From Bacillaceae bacterium UBA7792 (GTDB taxonomy: Bacteria > Bacillota > Bacilli > Bacillales > Cytobacillaceae): DNA of 10,019 bases. Below, in pieces: positions 1 through 6,237 of this stretch. Where the stretch lies: NCBI GenBank assembly GCA_002480735.1, contig DLCS01000241.1, positions 1 to 10,019 on the forward strand, in the 5' to 3' direction. A program made the translations under genes and the position numbers. The notes beneath the pieces were generated by a model. The model saw nothing but the letters and a program-made list of their open reading frames with translations, was not told where the DNA came from and did not search any database. Position 1 is the first letter of the stretch, and each line of letters starts with the position of its first letter.

Positions 1-2
1 TA

Positions 3-779
3 GAGTATGTTCCAGCGCCAAATGGAGTATTGGACCTTAACGAACTTGAAAACGCAATCGATGGGAATACCGTACTTGTCAGTGTGATGATGGTCAATAA
101 TGAAACTGGAGCCATTTTTCCTGTTCAGAAAGTGAAAGAGATCATCAATCGAAAAAATTCACAAGCCCTGCTCCATTGTGATGCCGTCCAAGGTTATGGG
201 AAGCTTCCATTCAAAGCGTCAAGTATTGGTGCAGATCTAATCAGTATTAGTGCACATAAAATTCACGGGGTGAAGGGTGTTGGTGCCCTTTATGTGAAAA
301 AGGGAACAAAATTGTTCACCACGATGTTCGGAGGGGGACAGGAACGGGGGTTGCGTTCAGGGACAGAAAGTACGCCCCTAATAGCCGCTTTTGGCGAGGC
401 CGTTAGAGTGACGTTTGCCCGATTGCAGGAGGACATATTTCATATGGCTAAGCTTCGTGATTATTGCATAGAGAGGATTTCAAAAAGCATTCAGACCGCT
501 GTGATTAATTCCAGTAAGGAGGGAGCCCCTCATATTGTGAATTTTTCACTTCCTGGTACTCGCAACAAAGAGGTCGTGCAGTTTCTTGACAGTAAAGGAA
601 TCTATATATCAAGCGGTGCATCCTGTAAATCTAACCATTCAAGGGGTCCGGCAATGCTCGAATCGTTAGGACTCAGCCGTGCCTTAGCCGATAGTGCTCT
701 TCGTGTTAGCTTTTCAGCGATGAATACAAAGAACGATATAGATATTTTAGTTCAAGCACTTGAAGAATATTTTACCTAA
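3..779 (+). CDS. Cysteine desulfurase, NifS/IscS class (5' part outside the window)
   Basis: This is the C-terminal two thirds (258 codons) of a PLP-dependent cysteine desulfurase, which takes sulfur from L-cysteine as an enzyme persulfide for Fe-S cluster, thiamine or tRNA thiolation pathways. The frame is open from base 3 with EYVPAPNGVLDL, so the first in-frame TTG at 30 is internal and the true start lies upstream. Family proteins are about 380 residues, so roughly 120-130 are missing. Visible landmarks in order are NNETGAIFPV, the cofactor-binding HCDAVQGYGKLPF, the Schiff-base lysine motif SAHKIHGVKGVGALYV, the RSGTEST loop, and the catalytic cysteine in SSGASCKSN. The C-terminal RVSFSAMNTKNDID is the usual family ending. 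A strong terminator follows directly, so it is probably transcribed separately from dctS. The specific paralogue (NifZ-, YrvO- or IscS-like) cannot be fixed without the upstream neighbour. Confidence 0.93.
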   Translation, partial: EYVPAPNGVLDLNELENAIDGNTVLVSVMMVNNETGAIFPVQKVKEIINRKNSQALLHCDAVQGYGKLPFKASSIGADLISISAHKIHGVKGVGALYVKKGTKLFTTMFGGGQERGLRSGTESTPLIAAFGEAVRVTFARLQEDIFHMAKLRDYCIERISKSIQTAVINSSKEGAPHIVNFSLPGTRNKEVVQFLDSKGIYISSGASCKSNHSRGPAMLESLGLSRALADSALRVSFSAMNTKNDIDILVQALEEYFT

Positions 780-819
780 AGGGGATGTTGTCATCGTTGA
801 CAAATCCCCTTATTTTTTT
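779..819 (+). terminator. Rho-independent terminator after the cysteine desulfurase gene
   Basis: A long stem pairs AAGGGGAT (779-786) with ATCCCCTT (804-811) and TTGTCA (788-793) with TGACAA (798-803). There is one bulged G at 787 and a TCGT loop. Seven T residues follow at 813-819. It begins on the stop codon of the desulfurase gene. Confidence 0.93.
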
Positions 820-837
820 GATTATATTTTCTTGAAG

Positions 838-899
838 TTGACAGATTAAATCATTTTATTGAAATTTTCAATAAACAAATACTAGCAATCATGTATAAT
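838..899 (+). promoter_or_regulatory. Promoter region of dctSR
   Basis: A perfect TATAAT lies at 894-899, about 30 bp before the dctS start, but no good -35 box sits 17 bp upstream (ATAAAC at 871-876). This is the pattern of an activator-dependent promoter. A perfect TTGACA at 838-843 is present, but its best -10 partner is only TGAAAT at 860-865. Either promoter would be overlapped by the palindrome at 855-875. Confidence 0.6.
855..875 (+). promoter_or_regulatory. Perfect 21-bp palindrome, candidate operator
   Basis: The arms TTTATTGAAA (855-864) and TTTCAATAAA (866-875) are exact reverse complements around a single central T. The site ends 18 bp before TATAAT, so it covers the -35 region. 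That position suits an activator touching RNA polymerase, or a repressor if the TTGACA at 838 is the real -35. The binding protein is not known from the sequence; DctR, encoded by the operon, is the simplest candidate. Confidence 0.5.
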
Positions 900-928
900 T
901 TTATAATAGAGTTGTAAGTTAAGAGGGT

Positions 929-2542
929 GTGATACCTATCAAAATAGGGTTACGGGCAAAAATGCTATTGATGTCATTTGTGATAGTCTCCATTTCGATA
1001 GTGACAAGCGGATGGATCATGGTTGATAGTTTTTCTAATGTGTTAGAAAAAGAGCTTGGAGAACGCGCGATGGCGATTGCAAGGACGGTTGCGCAAATGC
1101 CTGATGTTAAGAACAACGTTGGCAAACCGGATGGGGAAAAGGTGATTCAGCCTATTGCTGAAAGAACAAGGGTTGCGACAAATGTAAATTATATTGTTGT
1201 CTTTGATATGAATCGAATTCGCTACTCCCACCCTTCTGAGGATTTGATAGGAAAGACGTTTGTTGGAGGAGATGAAAGCGCTTCTTTAGCTGAGCATGAA
1301 TACACATCAAAGGCAAAAGGGACGCTCGGTTATTCCATTCGCTCGTTTGTACCTGTGATGGATGATGAAGGAGTTAAACAGGTCGGTGTAGCGGTTGTTG
1401 GGATATTGATGCCAACCTTTCAGGCATTGATGGATAATTATCGAGACAAAATCCTGTTGTCTCTTTTATGGGGTCTATTAATTGGGTTGGCTGGCTCCCT
1501 TTTTTTAGCTCACCATATCAAGAAACAAACCATGGATATGGAGCCTTACGAAATTGCTAAGCTCGTAGAGGAGCGCTCTGCGGTCATGCAGGCAATGGAG
1601 ATGGGAATCATCAGTATTGATGAAGAGCATGATGTTACCTTTATGAACCGGTTGGCAAAGCAATTTTTGCGTTTTTCTGAAAAAGATTATACTAAGGAGA
1701 AAATTCATCTCTCTGAGGTTTTTCCATCGATTTGGGATACGATTGTGATACTTCTAAAAGATGAGAACCAACAAAATATCAATCGAAATATAGTACTGTA
1801 CAATAATACGTATCTAATGTCCTTTTATAAAATTTTCGTTCATGGGAAGCTAGCCGGGTCTCTCATTACAATGACCGACCGAACTGAAGCCAATCGTTTG
1901 GCAGAAGAGCTGACAGGTGTAAAAACCTTCGTTGACTCTCTAAGGGCTCAAAATCATGAATACATGAATAAGCTTCATAGTATTGCGGGATTAATTCAGC
2001 TGGATCGCACAGAGGATGCGCTCGACTACATAATCGAAGAGACAACGAATGAGGAGAACATCATCCAATTTTTGAAGGAGAATATCAAGGATCATTCTGT
2101 ATCTGGACTATTGCTTGGGAAAAAGTCTAGAGCGAGGGAGTTGAATATTCATTTTCATATTAATAGAGATAGCTATTTACATCATTTAATAGATGGATTT
2201 AGTTCAGGTGATCTGATTACCATCTTAGGCAACCTAATCGAGAATTCCTTTGAAGCTTTTTCAACTCAGGAGGATATTCATGAGGTTGACTGCTTGATCC
2301 AAGGAAACGAAAGCAACCTGCTGATTTGTGTAAAAGATAATGGTAATGGCATTCCAGAGGATGTACTGGCGGGAATGTTCACTTATGGATTTAGTACTAA
2401 AAGTAAAGAAGGACGCGGGATTGGGCTGGCGTTAGTTGACCATATTGTCAAAAGTCACGGTGGCAAGGTTGAGGTAACCACTGAGGTGGGGATTGGTACA
2501 GAAATTAGAATTTCAGTAGATAGGGGGATGAAGAATGATTAA
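929..2542 (+). CDS. dctS: Sensor histidine kinase, DctS/DcuS/CitA family
   Basis: Membrane sensor kinase (537 aa) that detects external di- or tricarboxylates and phosphorylates the regulator encoded next. Domains in order are TM1 (about 11-31), an extracellular PDC/sCache ligand domain (about 32-172), TM2 (about 174-195), a cytoplasmic PAS domain (about 205-325), an SpoB-type dimerisation helix and an ATPase domain. The ligand domain carries the family motif R98-x-x-H101-P, matching the carboxylate-binding Arg and His of DcuS. The phosphoacceptor is H343 in AQNHEYMNKLH. The ATPase domain shows the N box NLIENSFEA (435-443), G1 box DNGNG (470-474) and G2 box GRGIGLALV (495-503). The GTG start at 929 is the first possible in this frame, since a TAA stop lies at 920-922. 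The AAGAGGG Shine-Dalgarno (921-927) is unusually close to it. The gene overlaps dctR by 8 bp. The exact ligand (succinate, fumarate, malate or another acid) is not determined. Confidence 0.92.
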   Translation: MIPIKIGLRAKMLLMSFVIVSISIVTSGWIMVDSFSNVLEKELGERAMAIARTVAQMPDVKNNVGKPDGEKVIQPIAERTRVATNVNYIVVFDMNRIRYSHPSEDLIGKTFVGGDESASLAEHEYTSKAKGTLGYSIRSFVPVMDDEGVKQVGVAVVGILMPTFQALMDNYRDKILLSLLWGLLIGLAGSLFLAHHIKKQTMDMEPYEIAKLVEERSAVMQAMEMGIISIDEEHDVTFMNRLAKQFLRFSEKDYTKEKIHLSEVFPSIWDTIVILLKDENQQNINRNIVLYNNTYLMSFYKIFVHGKLAGSLITMTDRTEANRLAEELTGVKTFVDSLRAQNHEYMNKLHSIAGLIQLDRTEDALDYIIEETTNEENIIQFLKENIKDHSVSGLLLGKKSRARELNIHFHINRDSYLHHLIDGFSSGDLITILGNLIENSFEAFSTQEDIHEVDCLIQGNESNLLICVKDNGNGIPEDVLAGMFTYGFSTKSKEGRGIGLALVDHIVKSHGGKVEVTTEVGIGTEIRISVDRGMKND

Positions 2543-3200
2543 GGTATTTTTAGTAGAGGATGACCCGATGGTGTTGGAAGTGAATGCTGGCTTCATAAAA
2601 AAAATACCTAATCTATCATTAATTGGTCACTCTAGGGCCGGTAACGAGGCCATCGTACTTATTGAGAAAATGAAACCGGATCTCGTCTTATTGGATATGT
2701 TTCTCCCCGATATTTCTGGGTTTGAGGTGTTGAAGATTATTCGAGAGATGGAGATTCCAACGGATATTATTATGATCACGGCGGCGAGAGACACGAAGAC
2801 CATTCATGAGTTTTTCCGTTTGGGAGCAGTCGATTACATTGTGAAGCCATTCCGCTTTGATCGCTTCAAAACAGCGATTGAAGCCTACGAAAATATGTGG
2901 AAGAAACTGCGTGACGTTTCAGACCTCAAGCAGGAAGACATCGATGAAATGAAACAAATTAAGACGGCAGAGGAGTATCTACCAAAGGGATTAAGTGAAA
3001 AGACAATGAGGCAAATTCTGTTAGCATTAATCGATCAGGACGAACCTACTACAGCTGAACAGCTGGCGTCCATTTTGGGGATGGCAAGGGTGACAGTGAG
3101 AAGGTATTTGGATTACCTAGTTCAACAGGGAAAAATACAATTTGAAGTCAAATACGGAAGTGTCGGAAGGCCAAGTCATTATTATTTCTGTGAAAATTAA
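2535..3200 (+). CDS. dctR: Response regulator, DctR/CitT/DcuR family
   Basis: Cytoplasmic DNA-binding response regulator (221 aa) paired with the kinase just upstream. The receiver domain (about 1-120) shows the acidic pair E8-D9-D10, phosphoacceptor D54 in LVLLDMFLPD, T82 in MITAARD and K104 in YIVKPF. The C-terminal part (about 150-217) contains a helix-turn-helix, seen as TTAEQLASILGMARVTVRRY, and ends with GRPSHYYF, typical of the CitB/DcuR group of regulators of carboxylate transport and metabolism. The ATG at 2535 has an AGGGGG ribosome binding site (2522-2527) at good spacing and overlaps the end of dctS by 8 bp, so the two are translationally coupled. The likely target is the TRAP operon starting at 3495, and perhaps its own promoter. 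Confidence 0.92.
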   Translation: MIKVFLVEDDPMVLEVNAGFIKKIPNLSLIGHSRAGNEAIVLIEKMKPDLVLLDMFLPDISGFEVLKIIREMEIPTDIIMITAARDTKTIHEFFRLGAVDYIVKPFRFDRFKTAIEAYENMWKKLRDVSDLKQEDIDEMKQIKTAEEYLPKGLSEKTMRQILLALIDQDEPTTAEQLASILGMARVTVRRYLDYLVQQGKIQFEVKYGSVGRPSHYYFCEN

Positions 3201-3341
3201 ATGGATAGTGCTTGTTTCCAGTATAAGAATCTTCACTTGGCACATCATCTTTTCGCTGCTGCTCGAAAACCGTGAGCAAAGCCCTGCTCAGTCATACCAA
3301 CTAACCATTATGTTTCTCGTACAAAAAAATAAGCAAGACCA

Positions 3342-3375
3342 AAAAGACCATAATCTTCTTTATGGTCTTTTATTG
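3342..3375 (+). terminator. Rho-independent terminator of dctSR
   Basis: A perfect 12-bp stem pairs AAAAGACCATAA (3342-3353) with TTATGGTCTTTT (3360-3371) around a TCTTCT loop. The T-run is within the 3' arm and continues TTTTATTG. It separates dctSR from the transporter operon about 140 bp after dctR. Confidence 0.85.
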
Positions 3376-3401
3376 TCGATTGAATCCAGATTCCTTATAC
3401 T
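3373..3401 (+). promoter_or_regulatory. Sigma-A-like promoter of the TRAP operon
   Basis: TTGTCG (3373-3378) and TATACT (3396-3401) are separated by exactly 17 bp. The -10 matches consensus at 5 of 6 positions and the -35 at 4 of 6. It begins inside the tail of the dctSR terminator. Transcription would start near 3408, leaving a 5' leader of almost 90 nt before the first binding-protein gene. Confidence 0.55.
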
Positions 3402-3407
3402 CTAAAT

Positions 3408-3433
3408 TATCAGAAAAATTTTGTTATATAACA
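3408..3433 (+). promoter_or_regulatory. Overlapping dyad elements at the TRAP operon start
   Basis: TGTTATATAACA at 3422-3433 is a perfect 12-bp palindrome. It overlaps an imperfect dyad, TATCAGAAAA (3408-3417) against TTTTGTTATA (3419-3428), with 8 of 10 positions paired around one central A. The geometry (10-1-10, AAA/TTT core) resembles the perfect palindrome upstream of dctS. The position around the expected transcription start suits an operator, but no binding protein can be named. Confidence 0.35.
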
Positions 3434-3494
3434 CCTTAAGAACTGCTGGACTGCTACATAGAACTATGCAAATTTTTTAGGCAAGATTGGATGG

Positions 3495-4550
3495 ATGGCT
3501 ATCATGTTGAATCCACATAAGTTGATATCAGCGCATTCCGTATTTGGATTCATATTGGTTGCTATGATGTTCTTCCTTTCAGGATGTGATATTCAGAAAT
3601 ATCCAATGGATCACGAGCAATTAAGTGCAGAGGAGAGAGTCGTGATTCGCTTTTCTCATATTGTCGGTGAGAACACCCCAAAGGGATTAGCGGCAAGGAA
3701 ATTTGCAAGTTTGGTGAAGGAAAGAACAAATGGGTTTGTTGAAGTCCAAGTTTTTCCTAATGGCTATCTCTATCGTGATGGAGAAGAATTGGAGGCATTG
3801 GTTCAGGGAGATATTCAAATGGTTGCGCCTGCTATGTCAAAGCTTTCGACCATAGTTCCCGAATGGGAGGTCATTGATCTACCTTTTGCTTTTCGAAATA
3901 GTAAAGAAGTTAGAGAATACCTTGAAGGTGAAAAAGGAAAATCGTTACTACATTTACTTGAAAAGAGCGGCTACCATCCTTTAGGGGTCTGGGATAATGG
4001 CTTCAAACAAATGACGAATAGTATTCGTCCACTCGTGAAACCCGATGATTTTATTGGGCTAAAATTTAGAATTATGCCTAGTTCGGTCATTCAAAATCAA
4101 TTTCAACAATTAGGTGCTACAACCCATTCAAATTCCTTTAATGAAGTGTATAAGTTGTTGGAAAAGAAACAAATGAATGCACAGGAGAATACCTTTTCCA
4201 ATATCGTCAGTAAACACTTGTACTCCCTTCAAGAGTATTTAACAGTTAGCAATCATGGGTATCTCGGTTATGTAGTTTTGATGAATCAAGATTTTTGGAA
4301 TCAGCTTCCAGAGGATATTCAAACCATTATTCAAAAAACAATGGATGAAGTGACGAAATGGGAGATTGAAAGAGCTGAAGAGTTGAATAATGAGGGTTTG
4401 AGAGAGGTTGAAACCTGTAATTGTATTGACATTCATTATTTAACAGAAGAAGAGAAACAAAAGTGGCAGGATGCTCTCATGCCAGTCTACAAAAATTTTG
4501 CAGATCGGTTTGGAGCTGACTATATAAAGAGTCTTCCAAAAAATAAATAA
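3495..4550 (+). CDS. TRAP-type substrate-binding lipoprotein, divergent paralogue (possible DctB-like co-sensor)
   Basis: Extracellular DctP-family solute-binding protein (351 aa) anchored as a lipoprotein: hydrophobic signal peptide (about 16-30) and lipobox L28-S-G-C31. It has the family fold markers VIRFSHIVGENTPKG, the ligand-contacting Arg in GLKFR (R192) and the late FWNQLPEDIQ motif. It is clearly homologous to the next gene but less canonical: the usual VDGQEN is MNAQEN (227-232) and the FGE(T/V)Y motif is FNEVY. The ribosome binding site is weak (GGATGG touching the ATG at 3495); ATG at 3504 is an alternative that leaves the signal peptide intact. It lies between dctSR and the transporter genes. 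In B. subtilis the TRAP-like protein DctB is part of the DctS sensor complex, so this copy may help sensing rather than transport. That role is inference; a second transport receptor with different specificity is equally possible. Confidence 0.88.
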   Translation: MAIMLNPHKLISAHSVFGFILVAMMFFLSGCDIQKYPMDHEQLSAEERVVIRFSHIVGENTPKGLAARKFASLVKERTNGFVEVQVFPNGYLYRDGEELEALVQGDIQMVAPAMSKLSTIVPEWEVIDLPFAFRNSKEVREYLEGEKGKSLLHLLEKSGYHPLGVWDNGFKQMTNSIRPLVKPDDFIGLKFRIMPSSVIQNQFQQLGATTHSNSFNEVYKLLEKKQMNAQENTFSNIVSKHLYSLQEYLTVSNHGYLGYVVLMNQDFWNQLPEDIQTIIQKTMDEVTKWEIERAEELNNEGLREVETCNCIDIHYLTEEEKQKWQDALMPVYKNFADRFGADYIKSLPKNK

Positions 4551-4587
4551 GCGGGAGATTCTAAATTATTTCAAGGGGGAAATCATT

Positions 4588-5637
4588 TTGAGTTGGAAAA
4601 AGAAAGCGTTAACACTACTCGCGGCTGTGCTTCTAATTGCGTTAGCAGCATGCTCTGGCGGTGGCTCTAAGGAGTCTGGCGGTTCAGGTAAAGAGGATTC
4701 AGGAAAAGGCAGTAAGCCCATTGTGATCAAATTCTCACACGTTACTTCTATTGATAGTGTGAAAGGAAAAGCTGCTGAGCGTTTCAAGGAGCTTGTAGAA
4801 GAGAAAACAGGTGGAAAGGCAACCGTTGAGGTTTATCCATCTTCCCAATTATACGGTGATAACGATGAGCTGGATGCTCTTGTATCTGGAAACGTACATA
4901 TGATTGCACCGTCTGTTACAAAGATGGTTAAGCTTGATCCACGCTGGCAGTATGTAGACATGCCGTTCCTTTTTGAGGACCAGGAGCATGTTCATAAGTT
5001 CTTTGAAAGTGATGTGGCTAAGACATTATTAAATAGTGATCAGTTAGCAGCAAACGATATTATGGGATTAGCTTTCTGGGAAAACGGATTTAAGCATTTT
5101 ACAAACAATGAGCGTCCAATCCAAAAACCAGAGGATATGAAAGGTCTTAAATTCCGTGCTCAAGCTGGTAAAGTGTTAGAAGCACAATTCAAAGCACTTG
5201 GAGCTGGAAGTGCGACCATTGCGTTTGGTGAAACCTATGCTGCTCTTCAGCAAGGAACGGTTGATGGACAAGAAAATACTTATAACAACATGGACACACA
5301 AAAGTATCAAGAAGTACAAAAATATATGACAATTAGTGAACACGGACGTCTAGACTATGCGATTTTTGTAAATAAATCTTTCTGGGAAGGTATGCCAGAT
5401 GACATTCGTGCACAAGTAGAAGAAGCTTTGAAGGAAGCAACAGAGCTTGAGTGGAAGCTTGCTAAAGAAGAAAACGATAAGAGCTTAGACAACTTAAAGA
5501 ATTCTGGAAAGATGGAAGTTCTTGAGTTAACTGCTGATGAGCGCGCTGCATTTGAGAAAGCATTGCAACCTGTCTATGACGAATTCGAAGATGTAATTAC
5601 AAAAGAATTAATTGATGGAATTCGTAATCTGAACTAG
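4588..5637 (+). CDS. dctP: TRAP transporter substrate-binding lipoprotein DctP
   Basis: Extracellular receptor (349 aa) that captures a carboxylate and delivers it to the DctQM membrane complex. The TTG start at 4588 is supported by a strong AAGGGGGA site (4573-4580) seven bases upstream. A lysine-rich signal peptide leads to the lipobox L19-A-A-C22, followed by a Gly/Ser/Lys linker (about 23-43) that tethers the domain to the membrane. The mature domain has all the classic DctP marks: IKFSHVTSIDSVKGKAAE, ENGFKHFTNNERPI, the ligand Arg in GLKFR (R190), AFGETYAALQQGTVDGQEN (212-230) and SFWEGMPDDIR. It follows the divergent paralogue by 37 bp. Codon use is more regular than in that upstream gene, consistent with high expression. 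C4-dicarboxylates are the most likely substrates given dctSR, but TRAP receptors bind many organic acids, so the substrate is not certain. Confidence 0.92.
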   Translation: MSWKKKALTLLAAVLLIALAACSGGGSKESGGSGKEDSGKGSKPIVIKFSHVTSIDSVKGKAAERFKELVEEKTGGKATVEVYPSSQLYGDNDELDALVSGNVHMIAPSVTKMVKLDPRWQYVDMPFLFEDQEHVHKFFESDVAKTLLNSDQLAANDIMGLAFWENGFKHFTNNERPIQKPEDMKGLKFRAQAGKVLEAQFKALGAGSATIAFGETYAALQQGTVDGQENTYNNMDTQKYQEVQKYMTISEHGRLDYAIFVNKSFWEGMPDDIRAQVEEALKEATELEWKLAKEENDKSLDNLKNSGKMEVLELTADERAAFEKALQPVYDEFEDVITKELIDGIRNLN

Positions 5638-5645
5638 GAAGGGAC

Positions 5646-5686
5646 GGGTGTCAGTCAGTTAACATGATTGACACCCATACATTTTT
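5646..5686 (+). terminator. Intercistronic hairpin between dctP and dctQ, probable partial terminator
   Basis: GGGTGTCA (5646-5653) pairs with TGACACCC (5669-5676), and the stem continues GTCA with TGAT (one G-U pair) to 12 bp with a 7-nt loop. The downstream T-run is short and not adjacent (TTTTT at 5682-5686), so read-through to dctQM is expected. It could also protect the 3' end of the dctP mRNA. Confidence 0.7.
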
Positions 5687-5739
5687 CTCCAAGTGCCCTT
5701 AAGTTTGGATTAGGTTTTGGAAAGTAGGGATAAACGGAA

Positions 5740-6237
5740 ATGAAAAAATTAAACAAAGTTTGGAGCTTGTTTGAAGAAATTTCCGCAGGAACATTCTTTT
5801 TTGCAGGCATCACACTCATATTTTATGGGGTTATCATGCGATATATTTTTAATGAACCGAAGGCATGGGTGGAAGAGGTTGTTCGATATATTATTATTTG
5901 GGGAACCTTCTTAGGATTTGCTATTGCTTTACGTCATAACCAGCATATCCAAGTTGACATTGTATACGATAAGCTCTCTCAAGGAACTAAGAGAATTGTC
6001 GATATTTTTGCCACAACGATCAGCATCGTCTTTTGTCTTGCTTATACTTACTATGGTTACATTCTCGTTGAAAATAGATTCCACTCTGGAATGGTCTCAC
6101 TTGATGTGGGGATTCCAATGTGGATTGTTTATTTAATTTTACCAATCTCTGGTGTCTTATTCTTAGTGCGGTTTGTTGAAAGGCTTGTCAGCCAGCTGCG
6201 CGGAAAGGACGTGAACTATGATAATCCTATTACTTAG
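5740..6237 (+). CDS. dctQ: TRAP transporter small membrane subunit DctQ
   Basis: Integral membrane protein (165 aa) of the DctQ family, which pairs with DctM to form the sodium-coupled TRAP translocator. Four hydrophobic segments are visible at about 15-36, 43-65, 85-108 and 126-146. The conserved WVEEVVRY motif (43-50) lies at the start of the second segment, and RHNQHIQVDIVYDKL follows it, as expected for the family. The start at 5740 has a TAGGGA site nine bases upstream. The gene overlaps dctM by 20 bp, indicating translational coupling and 1:1 assembly. It lies 102 bp after dctP, with the hairpin at 5646-5686 in between. Identification rests on size, topology, motifs and position between dctP and dctM. 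Confidence 0.9.
   Translation: MKKLNKVWSLFEEISAGTFFFAGITLIFYGVIMRYIFNEPKAWVEEVVRYIIIWGTFLGFAIALRHNQHIQVDIVYDKLSQGTKRIVDIFATTISIVFCLAYTYYGYILVENRFHSGMVSLDVGIPMWIVYLILPISGVLFLVRFVERLVSQLRGKDVNYDNPIT

Larger units (their letters stand above)
3201..3494. other. Intergenic region between dctR and the TRAP operon
   Basis: About 290 bp with no credible gene. It holds a small hairpin (TGAGCA at 3273-3278 with TGCTCA at 3285-3290), a strong terminator (3342-3375), a sigma-A-like promoter (3373-3401) and two dyad-symmetry elements just after it (3408-3433). The open frame running through 3142-3405 starts inside dctR and shows no protein-like features. Confidence 0.7.

Noticed and set aside
1273..1286. 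CcpA cre-like site TGAAAGCGCTTCTT inside dctS
   Set aside because: The left part matches well but the last three positions (expected W-C-A) do not, and it lies about 340 bp inside the gene. Catabolite control of this locus is plausible, but this site alone does not support it.
3236..3260. Possible sigma-54 promoter, CTTGGCAC followed by TTTTCGC
   Set aside because: The GG and GC elements are separated by 14 bases instead of the required 10, and no sigma-54-type activator is encoded nearby.
3273..3290. Small hairpin TGAGCA/TGCTCA after dctR, considered as a riboswitch or antiterminator element
   Set aside because: The stem has only 6 bp, no conserved riboswitch core is visible, and it does not overlap the terminator stem at 3342-3371.
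3142..3405. Open frame of 87 codons overlapping the end of dctR
   Set aside because: It starts inside dctR, has no ribosome binding site and runs through the terminator hairpin at 3342-3375. Its translation has no recognisable features.
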